Of a stretch of 64,000 bases of DNA, positions 7,326 through 16,180 are shown piece after piece; within the stretch, counting starts at the first letter, position 1; every line of letters starts with the position of its first letter. Below the pieces are notes generated by a model that was given only the letters and a program-made list of their open reading frames with translations, did no database searches and was not told the DNA's origin. Origin of the DNA: Streptosporangium sp. NBC_01495. GTDB taxonomy: Bacteria; Actinomycetota; Actinomycetes; Streptosporangiales; Streptosporangiaceae. The position numbers and the translations under genes were made by a program. The stretch lies in contig NZ_CP109430.1 in assembly GCF_036250735.1 (NCBI RefSeq), positions 1,798,001 to 1,862,000 of the forward strand, in the 5' to 3' direction.

Positions 7326-9110
7326 TCAGCAGTTGGGGGCGCAGAGCCGGCGCGACATGCCCTCCAGGAAGAACTTCCTGACCTCCAGGACGTCCTTGGC
7401 GATGTACGCGTCACCGGCGGTTGCCTTGGCCAGGGCGTCCATCTGGCGCTTGCCCTTGGGGGCGTCGGGGCCGAAGGCGATGATCAGGACGCTCACCGGC
7501 TTCTCCGGGTCGAACTGGTCCTTGAGCCGCTTCAGGATCTGCCGGTTGCTGATCCCGCCGTCAGGATCGTCGTTGCCGGCCCCGTCGGTGAGGATCAGCA
7601 CCGTGTTGATCTTGTCGCTCTGGTACTCGTCGGTCATCTGCTTGTAGGCGGCGGCGAGGGTGTCGTTGAGCCCGGTGTCGCCGGTCGACCTGGCCCGGGT
7701 CGCGATCAGCCTCCGGTTGAGCACGTCCCTGCGCAGGGCGCCGTTGATGTCCTGGGTGAGCGGCCCCACCGGAACCGTCTCGCGGTAGTCGACACCCCGG
7801 CCGTTGAGATGGGTGGAGAACTCCCACAGCCCCAGCTCGCTCTTGACGGGGAAGAGCTTCATGCCCTCGACGGCGATTCTGGTGATCGCCTGCATCCGGG
7901 TCAGGCCGGTGCCCGGCACGGGAAGGGCCATGGTCCCCGAGACGTCCAGCAGGGTGAGAAGCCTCGAACCGAGCTTGATCCGGGACCAGGTCTGGGACAT
8001 CCTCGCGACGGTCTTGCCGTCGGGCGGCTCGATCGCCTGTGGGGCCTTGGCCTGGAAGCCGGCGGAGGCGGAGATCGCCTTGCCGCTCTTGCCGTCCGGG
8101 GTGCGGAACCCCTGGTCCTGCAGCGTCTTCTTGGACGCCTCGCTGCCGAGCTCCTTCTGGAACGCCTCGGCGGCCTTGCGGACGGCGGCGTCCTTGGCGG
8201 TGACCACCACCGGGTAGTCGAGGTTGATGGTCCCCTCGGCCGGATAGAGCGGCACGGCCGGAACCTCGGGCTTCTTGCCCTTGTTGAACGCCCAGACCCC
8301 CTGCTCCGAGGAGATGCCCAGCGGGGCCTTGCTGCCCTGGACGCCGAGACTGGACAGCAGCGCGTCCTGGTCGCGGACCGTCGACGTCGAGCCCGACAGG
8401 CTCTTGAGCGCGCCGACCAGCTGCTCCTCGCCCGCCCCCGAGGCCGTGGCCACCCCGGCGGCGGCCAGGAGCGCGCCGAGCCCGGCGGCGTTGAGCGAGG
8501 GGTCCAGCACGAGCACGCGCACCTTGCGGCCGGGGCCGTCCACGTTGGCCACGTTGGCGGCGTTGATCATGCCGCCCCAGCTGGCCTCGCCGAAGCTCTT
8601 CTTCAGGTTCGGCACCACCGAGCTCGAGGCCACCATGACGATGGGGGAGTGGGCGATGGACGCGCCCGCCTCGGGCACCTCCTGGTTCCTCGCCCGCAGG
8701 TTCGTCACCCACAGCTTCGAGTCGGGGACCCACACGTCCATCGCGGCGGCCTTGCCACCGCTGAAGGAGGAGGCCACGGTCGCCGAGATGCCCTTGGCCA
8801 CCGTGACCGCGGCGCACCTGCCCTCGACGTCGTGAGCCGCCTTGTTGAAACGCTCGGCGATCTGGGACAGGGCGGGCTGGATGTCCGGGGAGGCGGTGAT
8901 CCGCAGCGGGAGCGCCTCGCCCGCGCACCCGCCGTCGCGGTCGCGGTTGATGACCACGAACGCGGCGACGCCGAGCAGCACCGCGAGGGCGACGGACCCG
9001 GCCAGCGGAACCAGCACCTTGCCGCGCCCTCCGCGCCTGCGTCTGGGCTGCGGTTCCTTGTACGGGGTGTAGCCGTCCTCGAGTTCATCCGTCCGGTGAC
9101 GTCCGCCCAC
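7326..9110 (-). CDS. Membrane-anchored solute-binding and VWA domain protein
   Basis: A 594-residue protein: short cytoplasmic RRRRGGRG segment, one transmembrane helix (about 31-53), an extracellular periplasmic-binding-protein-like domain (about 65-350) and a C-terminal von Willebrand A domain. The MIDAS reads DVSGTM (a D-x-S-x-T variant), a threonine in STGDTGLND, and LTDGAG. Two cysteines close the C-terminus (CAPNC). The GTG start is preceded by AGAGGA with good spacing. Such proteins occur widely in actinomycetes and their job is not known; binding a ligand and a metal-dependent protein partner outside the cell is the natural inference. It sits just upstream of the sigma fusion gene on the same strand, separated by a terminator. 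Confidence 0.85.
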   Translation of the reverse strand: MGGRHRTDELEDGYTPYKEPQPRRRRGGRGKVLVPLAGSVALAVLLGVAAFVVINRDRDGGCAGEALPLRITASPDIQPALSQIAERFNKAAHDVEGRCAAVTVAKGISATVASSFSGGKAAAMDVWVPDSKLWVTNLRARNQEVPEAGASIAHSPIVMVASSSVVPNLKKSFGEASWGGMINAANVANVDGPGRKVRVLVLDPSLNAAGLGALLAAAGVATASGAGEEQLVGALKSLSGSTSTVRDQDALLSSLGVQGSKAPLGISSEQGVWAFNKGKKPEVPAVPLYPAEGTINLDYPVVVTAKDAAVRKAAEAFQKELGSEASKKTLQDQGFRTPDGKSGKAISASAGFQAKAPQAIEPPDGKTVARMSQTWSRIKLGSRLLTLLDVSGTMALPVPGTGLTRMQAITRIAVEGMKLFPVKSELGLWEFSTHLNGRGVDYRETVPVGPLTQDINGALRRDVLNRRLIATRARSTGDTGLNDTLAAAYKQMTDEYQSDKINTVLILTDGAGNDDPDGGISNRQILKRLKDQFDPEKPVSVLIIAFGPDAPKGKRQMDALAKATAGDAYIAKDVLEVRKFFLEGMSRRLCAPNC

Positions 9111-9434
9111 GATGTCCTCTTCGGTGTCGATGTCATGGAGCTAGCGGGTCACCCTATCGGGAGGTCGTCCGCAACATTCACGGAACTGTACTTGGACTGA
9201 TTACTGGGGCAAAAAACACATTTCGGTACTGCTGTTACCGTATGTGTTGATCATGAAACCCTGTGTCCGTGAAGGTGGCCGACGGTCGGCGGCGATGAAG
9301 ATCGCCTGGTCAGGTGGCGCAAACAATGGAAGATCGGCGCCGGGGAAACAGATGATCAATGGCCGAGGGGAACGGATGAACGACGACGGGAAACAGGCGA
9401 TCGGTGGTCGGGGGAGCCGGCGGTAAAGGGGTGA
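9111..9434. other. Intergenic region with the VWA gene promoter side
   Basis: No gene seen. A relatively AT-rich stretch around 9160-9260 lies upstream of the minus-strand VWA gene. A TAGGGT-like -10 (near 9147-9152 on the minus strand) is a candidate, without a convincing -35. Confidence 0.4.
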
Positions 9435-10064
9435 TCAGTGGCAGCAGGAGTGCCCGCGCCACGCCCTGAGGCCCTCGCGTGCCGCCACCGCCGCCAGCAG
9501 AACCGCCATGGTGGGATCGATCCACCACCACCCGACGGAGTTCAGTGCGAGCCCGGCCAGAACCCCCGCCGCGAGCAGGGCGCACATGAGGTTCTGTGTC
9601 CCCTCGCCCGCGGTCGCCGCCGAGTGCAGCCGGACGCCCAGTCGCCGCTTGGCCATCCCCAGGAACGGCATGCCGACCACGCTGGCCGCCGTCACCACGA
9701 TCCCGAGCACGCTCGGCACAGCCCGGTGGCCGGCGTCCAGATCGTGCGCCACGTGCAGCACCAGGTAGGGGGCGAGGATCCAGAAGCTGATCGCCACGGC
9801 CTTGCGGGCCCGCTCCTCGGCGTGCGCGGAACCGGTCCTCGCCCCGGTGAACCGCCAGACCACGATCAGGCTGGCCGTCGCCTCCACCAGGGCCGACACG
9901 CCCCAGCCGATGAGGGCGACCGAGTGCGCCCCCAGGCCGGCGGCGATGCCGAGCACGCTCTCGGCGCCCAGCCAGACCAGGGTCGCCAGGGAGAGAGTGC
10001 GAGCCCTGCGGGCGTCACGCAACCACTCGGCGCTCGGCGGCGCCAGCACGATTTGATCAGGCAC
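9435..10064 (-). CDS. Cation-efflux (CDF) family-like membrane protein
   Basis: 209 residues with about five hydrophobic helices and the overall CDF pattern, including HSVALIGWGVSALVEATASLIVVW in the second/third helix region (residues about 47-70). The Asp residues that bind metal in true CDF pumps are replaced here (W, S and E at the DG-x3-D positions), and the second site reads HSAATAGEGTQN. It ends in HSCCH, a possible metal ligand cluster. The C-terminal cytoplasmic domain of classical CDFs is absent. So it is a CDF relative; metal transport should not be assumed. Confidence 0.7.
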   Translation of the reverse strand: MPDQIVLAPPSAEWLRDARRARTLSLATLVWLGAESVLGIAAGLGAHSVALIGWGVSALVEATASLIVVWRFTGARTGSAHAEERARKAVAISFWILAPYLVLHVAHDLDAGHRAVPSVLGIVVTAASVVGMPFLGMAKRRLGVRLHSAATAGEGTQNLMCALLAAGVLAGLALNSVGWWWIDPTMAVLLAAVAAREGLRAWRGHSCCH

Positions 10065-10306
10065 GACGGTCTCCGGGTACCCGTTCGACGACGCTGGGTA
10101 ATCTATACGTCACAGAGGGTCGAAAGGCGGGGAAGTGGCAAAACTCCTCACGGTGGCGGCGGTGTGCTCGCGCGCGCGGCGGTGTGCTCTTACGCGGCGG
10201 TCGCCGCAGGAGAGCGGTGGGGCCTCACGGGCAGGCGAAAGCCCACTGTCGCGAGGCGGTCATGCCGGAAGATGGACCTGTCCAGCAGATCGTCGGAGGG
10301 AAGTCC

Positions 10307-11080
10307 GTGCCGTTCACGCCCAGCCATGTCGCAGCCGTGCTGCCGCTGATCTCCTCGGAGCGGACGCGCCGGTTCCTCGACCCCTGGGCCCTCGCCCTGG
10401 GCGCCATGGTGCCCGACCTGCCGATCTTCTTCCCTTTCCTGCCCGACTACATGATCTGGCACTCCCTCAGGGGCGTCCTCACGATCGACCCGTTCGCCGT
10501 CGTGGTGCTGCTCGCCGTCTTCCACCTGGTGCTCCGCGACCCGCTGACCGCGCTCCTGCCCCCCACCCTCGCCGGGCGCGCCGCCTCACTGACCCCGGGC
10601 ATGTACGGGCTGCGGCGGCTGCCCGCCGTGATCGCCGGAGGTGTCGTGGGCGCCCTCACCCACAAGCTCTGGGACTCCTTCACCCACTCGTACAGCTCGG
10701 CCCTGTGGGGCTGGAGCTGGCTGGACGTCCGGGTGGCGGGAGTGATCCCCCTGTTCCGCCTGCTGCAGTACACCTCCACCGTGGTCGGCCTGGCGGTCGT
10801 CCTCTGGTGGGCCTGGCGCGGACTGGCCCGGATGGAGCCGCGGCCGGTGCCCGAGCGGCTGCTCCTGCCCGCGGGCGGGCGCGTGGCCGTGCTCCTGGCC
10901 ACCGCCGTGTCGATCCCGCTGGGCGCGGTCGCCTGGTCGGTGGCCTTCCCTCCGGGCAACAGGGCCGAGCTCGTGACGAGGCTGGGCGCGGGGGTGGTCG
11001 TCGGCTGCTCCGTGATGCTGCTCGTCTACGCGCTGATATGGCAGCTCAGGCGGGTCATGGCAGTATTCGAGGGTGCCTGA
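10307..11080 (+). CDS. DUF4184 family membrane protein
   Basis: 257 residues, about seven hydrophobic segments, with the family's N-terminal PFTPSHVAAVLPL signature followed by GAMVPDLP and a THKLWDSFTH histidine/aspartate motif near the middle, reminiscent of membrane metal-dependent hydrolases (YdjM-like). The GTG at 10307 is preferred because GGAGGGAAGTCC precedes it and the family starts with (M)PFTPSH; an upstream ATG at 10262 lacks that support. It overlaps the TrmH gene by 8 bp, suggesting co-translation. Function not established. Confidence 0.8.
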   Translation: MPFTPSHVAAVLPLISSERTRRFLDPWALALGAMVPDLPIFFPFLPDYMIWHSLRGVLTIDPFAVVVLLAVFHLVLRDPLTALLPPTLAGRAASLTPGMYGLRRLPAVIAGGVVGALTHKLWDSFTHSYSSALWGWSWLDVRVAGVIPLFRLLQYTSTVVGLAVVLWWAWRGLARMEPRPVPERLLLPAGGRVAVLLATAVSIPLGAVAWSVAFPPGNRAELVTRLGAGVVVGCSVMLLVYALIWQLRRVMAVFEGA

Positions 11081-11975
11081 AGCCATCGACCCCCACCTGG
11101 CCGACTACGCCAACCTGCGTGACGTCGAGCTGCGCAAGAGCATGGAGGCCGAGCACGGCCTCTTCATCGCCGAGGGAGAGAAGGTCATCCGCCGCGCCGT
11201 CGCGGCGGGCCACCCCGTGCGCTCCGTCCTTCTCACCTCCCGCTGGGCCGGACCCCTCGCCGACCTCCTCGGCCCGCTCGGCGACCGGGTCCACGTCGTG
11301 GACGACGCCGTCATGGAGGCGGTCACCGGATTCCAGGTCCACCGAGGCGCCCTCGCCGCCATGGAACGCCTCCCCCTTCCCAGGGTGGAGGATCTCCTGT
11401 CCGGGCGCGAGGCCCGAAGGGCTCCCGCCGAGCACGAGGCGCGGTCGGGCGGCGAACCCGGATCGGGCCACCCCGTCGGGCGAAGCACCCCCGCCGAGCA
11501 CGTGGCGCCCCGGCGCATCCTGATCCTGGAGGACCTCGTCGACCACGGCAACGTCGGCGCCATCTTCCGCTGCGCCGCCGCCCTCGGCGTGGAGGCGGTG
11601 ATCCTCTCACCGCGCTGCGCCGATCCCCTCTACCGGCGCTCGGTGAAGGTCTCCATGGGCGCGGTCTTCGCGATCCCGTACGCGCGGATGACCGACTGGT
11701 ACGCGGGCCTGGCCGAACTGCGCGCGGCGGGCTTCCAGACACTGGCCCTCACCCCGGACCAGTCCGCCACCCCCATGGACAAGGTCACCATGGCCGACCG
11801 GGTGGCCCTCCTCCTCGGCTCGGAGGGGGACGGGCTCTCCTCTCGCTGGCTGCGCGAGGCCGACGAGGCGGTCTGCATCCCGATGAGCCCGGCCGCGATG
11901 GGCATGGGCGTCGACTCCCTCAACGTGGTGGCCGCCGCCGCCATCGCCTGCCACGGCCTCATGCGCGCGAGCTGA
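11073..11975 (+). CDS. TrmH/SpoU family RNA 2'-O-ribose methyltransferase
   Basis: A 300-residue SAM-dependent methyltransferase with a trefoil-knot SpoU fold. N-terminal substrate-binding domain (LFIAEGEKVIRRA), a roughly 40-residue low-complexity insertion between the domains, then the three SpoU motifs: DHGNVGAIFRCAAALG, LLLGSEGDGLS and the C-terminal IPM...GVDSLNVVAAAAIA. GTG start inside the end of the DUF4184 gene. Acts on rRNA or tRNA; the exact nucleotide cannot be told from sequence. Confidence 0.88.
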   Translation: MPEAIDPHLADYANLRDVELRKSMEAEHGLFIAEGEKVIRRAVAAGHPVRSVLLTSRWAGPLADLLGPLGDRVHVVDDAVMEAVTGFQVHRGALAAMERLPLPRVEDLLSGREARRAPAEHEARSGGEPGSGHPVGRSTPAEHVAPRRILILEDLVDHGNVGAIFRCAAALGVEAVILSPRCADPLYRRSVKVSMGAVFAIPYARMTDWYAGLAELRAAGFQTLALTPDQSATPMDKVTMADRVALLLGSEGDGLSSRWLREADEAVCIPMSPAAMGMGVDSLNVVAAAAIACHGLMRAS

Positions 11976-12068
11976 GCCCTACGGCGGGGCCGACCACTCG
12001 CGAATCTGTGCGTGCTCGCATCGACGGGTGAACCGAACGGGTGCTTCCCGAGGTCGTCCGTGGTTGTT

Positions 12069-12497
12069 CTACCTATCGGACGAAGGGGTGGCGAGCTCGC
12101 ACCAGACCGTCTTGCCGGACTCCGCCAGCCGGACTCCCCAGCGATCGGCGCAGGCGTCAACGATCAGAAGTCCTCGTCCCGTCTCCTCCTCGGAACCCGG
12201 TTCCCGCCATATCGGCAGGGTGGTCCTGTCACGGTCGCGGACCTCGATCCTGAGCGTTCCGGCTGCGTACGTCAGCAGGACCTTCACGGACGCGTCACCT
12301 ACGCGGGCGTGCCTGACCGCGTTAGCCGTCAGCTCCGTGACAAGAAGGTCGGCCTGCTCCTGGAAGTGCGTGATCTCCCATTGGATGAGCGTCTGCCGTA
12401 CCAACATGCGTGCCATGGGGGCCGACGCCGGAACCGGGGACAGGGTGAATATCCGCGACAGGTCATCGCTTGTGTACGTAGGGTGGCGACTGGTCAT
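12069..12497 (-). CDS. HATPase_c_2 anti-sigma/switch kinase (RsbW-like)
   Basis: A 142-residue stand-alone GHKL ATPase. N-box ELTANAVRHA, G1-box EVRDRD and G2-box GRGLLIVD are all present. Such proteins phosphorylate STAS antagonists or bind sigma factors and are very numerous in actinomycetes. It is transcribed away from the XRE regulator gene at 12648 with a 150-bp shared upstream region. Two STAS proteins are encoded far away at 35.2-36.0 kb; any pairing is speculation. Confidence 0.85.
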   Translation of the reverse strand: MTSRHPTYTSDDLSRIFTLSPVPASAPMARMLVRQTLIQWEITHFQEQADLLVTELTANAVRHARVGDASVKVLLTYAAGTLRIEVRDRDRTTLPIWREPGSEEETGRGLLIVDACADRWGVRLAESGKTVWCELATPSSDR

Positions 12498-12647
12498 AGC
12501 TCAGCAGGAGACACCCTCATGCCCTCTCATTCCACAGCACAACGGTGCGGAAACGACGCATCAATGTCGCATTGAGCCTGATGAGCTGCGCGAAGGAGAG
12601 GAATACTTCAGGAGGAACTCCTGACAGTCCCATGGGAGAAGCGGAGC

Positions 12648-13808
12648 GTGCCGACCAGACGACAACGACTTACACAACGGCGCAAATCGCTGGGTTTCTC
12701 GCAGGAGAGCTTCGCACACGCCGTTGGGGTCGAGCGCTCGACCGTCGTGCGCTGGGAACTCGGTGAGACCGAGCCGCGCCCATGGCAACGTCCCAAGCTC
12801 GCGGTGATCCTCAAAGTCTCCCTGGAAGAACTCGAAGGTATCCTCGCTGGCTACGCGAAGGACGTACCGGGGCTGGATCGACTCGAATTCGTACTGCGAA
12901 ATCCCGTAGCCGTCGACCTCGTGGCGGTCGCCCATCTGGCACAAGAGGTTCAGCGCCTCACCGCCGAATACGACACCGCGCCCTCCGCCTCGCTGCTCGC
13001 CGCCGCAGGTCAGTGCCATAGTCACCTGTCCTTGCTGCGGAACCACGCGCCGAACCGGCGGATTCGGCGCGAGCTGTGCGTCTCGATAGCCGAATCGGCG
13101 ACGCTGATGGGACAACTCATCTGGGATGCCTCACAGAGACGCGACCACGCTGTTTCGGGGCGCTATTTCGATCAGGCGGTGAGCGCCGCCAGAGAGGTCG
13201 GGGACCCCGTTCTGGAAGCCCACGCCCACCTGCGCAAAGGATTCGTGGCGTTGTACGGGAGCAAGGATCTCAAGGAAGGGCTGAGACTCTGCCACGAGAC
13301 GGCGATCGTCGGTGAACCGGCGAGCCATGTGCTCGTGGGCCTGGGGTTCCTGCATGTCGGTGAGGCGTACGCCATGCTCGGCGAACGCCGCGACTGCGAG
13401 AAGGCACTGGGAGCGGCGGAGGATGCCTTCGCCCGGATCCGCGATGACGATGAGGCCATGCACATGTTCTCGTTCTCGCAGTTCGACCGTATGGCAGGGT
13501 CCTGCTATCTGTTTCTCGGGGTGCACAACAGAGCTGAGGAGATCCTCGCCAGGACCGCGCGTGGGCTCGTCCAGTGGAAGAAGTCCCGGTCCATCGTGCT
13601 GGGAAATCTCACGCTGGCTCACATTCGTCAGGGAAAGCCGGAAGAAGCCTGCGGCACGCTCCACGAGGCGATCGACCTCGTGGAGGAGACGCGAGGCGGC
13701 GGCGGGCTGAACATCGCCTTCACCGCCGGGCGTGAACTGTCTCCCTGGCGGCACGAGCCGTGGGTGCGGGAAATCAGCGACCGTCTCTTCGCGCTCATGG
13801 CGGCGTAA
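12648..13808 (+). CDS. XRE-family regulator with TPR-like C-terminal domain
   Basis: 386 residues. N-terminal helix-turn-helix (about 10-55: GFSQESFAHAVGVERSTVVRWE) followed by an alpha-helical TPR-like region to the end, as in actinomycete XRE/TPR regulators that may sense a peptide or metabolite. GTG start with GGAG upstream. It is followed after 13 bp by the 5-FTHF cyclo-ligase gene, so the pair is probably one operon. Targets unknown. Confidence 0.82.
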   Translation: MPTRRQRLTQRRKSLGFSQESFAHAVGVERSTVVRWELGETEPRPWQRPKLAVILKVSLEELEGILAGYAKDVPGLDRLEFVLRNPVAVDLVAVAHLAQEVQRLTAEYDTAPSASLLAAAGQCHSHLSLLRNHAPNRRIRRELCVSIAESATLMGQLIWDASQRRDHAVSGRYFDQAVSAAREVGDPVLEAHAHLRKGFVALYGSKDLKEGLRLCHETAIVGEPASHVLVGLGFLHVGEAYAMLGERRDCEKALGAAEDAFARIRDDDEAMHMFSFSQFDRMAGSCYLFLGVHNRAEEILARTARGLVQWKKSRSIVLGNLTLAHIRQGKPEEACGTLHEAIDLVEETRGGGGLNIAFTAGRELSPWRHEPWVREISDRLFALMAA

Positions 13809-13821
13809 GGGATTGGGAGAC

Positions 13822-14544
13822 ATGAGTCTTGACGAGGACAAGCAGGCCGTCCGAGAGCGTGTGTGGTCGGCCCTGATTGAAGGGGAGATCTCCACTCCCG
13901 ACGCTCGTGGGTACATCCCCGACTTCGTGGGTTCCGACAAGGCCGCTGAATTACTCGCCGCGACTCCTCCGTGGCGGAAGGCGCGAACGGTGAAGGCCAA
14001 CCCGGACACCGCCCAGCTTCCCGTCCGGGCGCGGGCGCTCGCCGACGGCAAGATCCTCTACATGGCGGTTCCGAAACTCGCCACGATCGAACCCTTCTAC
14101 CTCATCGACCCGGCGCGCTCCGCGCTGCCTCCGGCTCAGGCGGCATCGAGCAAGGTCGCGTCAGACGCCAGCCCCAGGGTGGGGATCGAGGAGATGCGCC
14201 CGATCGACCTGGTGGTCTGCGGAACCGTCGCGGTCAACCGAGAGGGTGTCCGGCTCGGCAAGGGGGCGGGTTACTCCGACATCGAGGTGGGACTACTCAT
14301 CGAGGCGGGCCTGGTGAGCGACCGGACAGTGATCGTGACCACCGTCCACTCGCTTCAGATGGTCGATGAACCTCTCCCCGAGGGGGAGCACGACTTCAGG
14401 GTGGATCTCATCGTCACGGAGAAGGACGTCATCGCCTGTCCGCCTCATCGCCGACCCGATGGTCTGATCTGGTCCAGCATGCCCACCGAGAAGATAGCCG
14501 CGATTCCTCTCCTGAGGGGACGTGCCAAGAACAGCCTCAGCTAA
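13822..14544 (+). CDS. 5-formyltetrahydrofolate cyclo-ligase family protein
   Basis: 240 residues. The family converts 5-formyl-THF to 5,10-methenyl-THF with ATP. The phosphate-binding signature GKGAGYSDIEVGLL (canonical G-x-G-x-GYYD) and the EGEHDFRVDLIVTE segment, matching the P-x-x-x-HD-x-x-VD-x-I-x-T-E pattern, are present. ATG preceded by GGGAGA. Codon 44 (13951-13953) is TTA, a rare leucine codon in high-GC actinomycetes, so translation may depend on the bldA-type tRNA. Cotranscribed with the upstream XRE gene. It belongs to the divergent actinomycete branch often paired with regulators, so the housekeeping folate role is probable but not certain. Confidence 0.8.
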   Translation: MSLDEDKQAVRERVWSALIEGEISTPDARGYIPDFVGSDKAAELLAATPPWRKARTVKANPDTAQLPVRARALADGKILYMAVPKLATIEPFYLIDPARSALPPAQAASSKVASDASPRVGIEEMRPIDLVVCGTVAVNREGVRLGKGAGYSDIEVGLLIEAGLVSDRTVIVTTVHSLQMVDEPLPEGEHDFRVDLIVTEKDVIACPPHRRPDGLIWSSMPTEKIAAIPLLRGRAKNSLS

Positions 14545-14633
14545 GAGAACACCTCTCGCCGGGACGGTCGAGGCATGCTCCACCATCGCGGAGCAGGGAC
14601 CACTGACGAGCATGCGATCCCTGTTCTCAGCGG

Positions 14634-14936
14634 TCAGTCAACGACAGGTGCGAGCTCCGATGTCGCGGGGCGTCGCGCGTCCACCTCGATCTCGATTCTC
14701 ATGCGGGGGTCGGCGAGGCCGCACACGAGCATCGTCGCGGCCGGGCGGACTTCGCCGAAGTGGCGGCGCAGGATCGGCCAGCAGGGCTCGAAGTCCTCGC
14801 GGTCGGGCAGCATGTAGCGCACCCGGACGACATCGGCGAAGGGGCAGCCCGCCTCGGTCGGCGCCGCCTCGATGTTGCGCAGGCACTGCTCGGCCTGCTT
14901 TACCACGTCCTCGGAGATCGTCATGGTCGCGTAGTC
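14634..14936 (-). pseudogene. Truncated RidA (YjgF/UK114) gene at the IS end
   Basis: About 101 codons matching the C-terminal two thirds of RidA enamine/imine deaminases, ending in the family's FGEVRPAATM...RIEIEVDA block. The N-terminal strands (including the usual SGTT region) are missing: the homology starts exactly where the right end of the TnpB element stops (14937). An accidental ATG inside the element keeps the frame open, but the product would lack the fold core. No 5' half of ridA is found beyond the other end of the element, so insertion was accompanied by deletion or rearrangement. Confidence 0.75.
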
Positions 14937-15060
14937 TTGACGCGCTCCCCGGCCTGAAGGCTGGGGATTCTCGCAGGTGCCGCTCATGCGGCACCCCGAA
15001 GGCTTCCTGCTTCATCGGCGTCTGCCACCGCGAGCGGTGGTCTTACGTCACCTCCACAAG
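14937..15060 (-). ncRNA. Probable omega RNA (right-end guide RNA scaffold)
   Basis: In TnpB systems the 3' part of tnpB plus the right end forms the guide scaffold, and sequence beyond the end is the guide. Here two stems are present: GGTGCCGC/GCGGCACC (14976-14995, loop TCAT holding the tnpB stop codon) and the CCCCGGCCT stem (14947-14966), ending in TCAA at 14937. The guide would start at 14936 (GACTACGCGACC...). The 5' limit is a guess. Confidence 0.6.
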
Positions 15061-16180
15061 CGTTTAACCTGTCCGCCCGCCCGGCGGCCAGAATGTTGAT
15101 CGCCGCGTTGACGTCCCGGTCGTGGGCCGCGCCACAGGCGCAGATCCACGATCGGACGTTGAGCGGCATCGACTCGGCGATGGTTCCGCACGCCGAGCAC
15201 AGCTTCGACGACGGAAACCACCGGTCGATCTTCGCGAAGGTTCGCCCATACTTGGCGGCCTTGTACTCCAGCATGGCGACGAACTGCGACCAGCCCGCGT
15301 CGTGCACGCTCTTGGCCAGCTTCGTACGCGCCAGACCGGACACCGCCAGGTTCTCCACATACACCGCTTGGTTGTCGCGGATGAATGCGGTGGAGAGTTT
15401 ATGTGCCCAGTCCCGGCGCGTGTCGGTCACCTTGGCGTACGCCTTGGCGACCTTCAGTTTGGCCTTCTTGCGGTTCGCTGAGCCCTTCTGCGTGCGGCTC
15501 AGCGCTTTGTGCGCCCTGCGGAGCTTCTTGGCCGCCCGCCGCAGAATGCGCGGGTTGCTGATCTTCCGGCCGTCGGACAGCACCGCGAAGTGCGTGAGTC
15601 CCAGGTCGATGCCGACCTCGCCCGCGACACCCGGCAGGGGTGCATCGGCCGCCTCGACCACGAACGACGCGAAATAGCGGCCCGCCGCGTCCTTGACCAC
15701 CGTCACCGACGACGGCTCCGACGGCAGGTCGCGCGACCAGCGGATGGACACGTCCCCGATCTTCGGCAGGCGCAGCTTCTCGCCCGGTGTGACGGCGAAC
15801 CGGGCGTTCTTGGTGAACCTGATCGCCTGCCGGTTGTCCTTGCGGGACCGGAACCGGGGCGGGGCCACCTTGCGACCCTTGCGCTTCCCGGACAGGGAGG
15901 CGAAGAAGTTGCGGTACGCGGTGTTGAGGTCGGCAAGTGCCTGCTGAAGAACCACTGCTGAGACCTCACCCAGCCACGCGCGCTCCACAGTGAGCTTCGC
16001 CTGCGTGATGACCCGCTTGGACAGCTCCCCGTCGCAGACGTAGGGCAGGCCCTGCTCTCGGGCGTCCTGGCGTGCGCGCAGCCCGTCGTTGAACACCACG
16101 CGGGCGCACCCGAACGCCTGGGCCAGCGCGGCACGCTGGTCGGCGTCCGGATAGACCCGGTAGTTGTAACGAAGCTGCAC
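14984..16180 (-). CDS. tnpB: TnpB RNA-guided endonuclease
   Basis: 398 residues from the GTG at 16180, giving the usual QLRYNYRVYP N-terminus. The RuvC catalytic set is intact: Asp192 in GIDLGLT, Glu276 in VYVENL and Asp356 in HDRDVNAA. The zinc-binding CSAC (328-331) and CAC (347-349) cysteines are also present. The length is typical, so this should be an active omegaRNA-guided nuclease. The start codon lies in the left arm of a perfect palindrome shared with the divergent small gene (16196), so expression is probably controlled there. Upstream in-frame codons are antisense to that gene and are excluded. Confidence 0.93.
   Translation of the reverse strand: MQLRYNYRVYPDADQRAALAQAFGCARVVFNDGLRARQDAREQGLPYVCDGELSKRVITQAKLTVERAWLGEVSAVVLQQALADLNTAYRNFFASLSGKRKGRKVAPPRFRSRKDNRQAIRFTKNARFAVTPGEKLRLPKIGDVSIRWSRDLPSEPSSVTVVKDAAGRYFASFVVEAADAPLPGVAGEVGIDLGLTHFAVLSDGRKISNPRILRRAAKKLRRAHKALSRTQKGSANRKKAKLKVAKAYAKVTDTRRDWAHKLSTAFIRDNQAVYVENLAVSGLARTKLAKSVHDAGWSQFVAMLEYKAAKYGRTFAKIDRWFPSSKLCSACGTIAESMPLNVRSWICACGAAHDRDVNAAINILAAGRADRLNACGGDVRPPLAVADADEAGSLRGAA

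Noticed and set aside
12519-12575. 18-codon ORF with AGGAG upstream between the divergent HATPase and XRE genes
   Set aside because: Too short to judge; no motif or conservation test possible. Could be a leader peptide.
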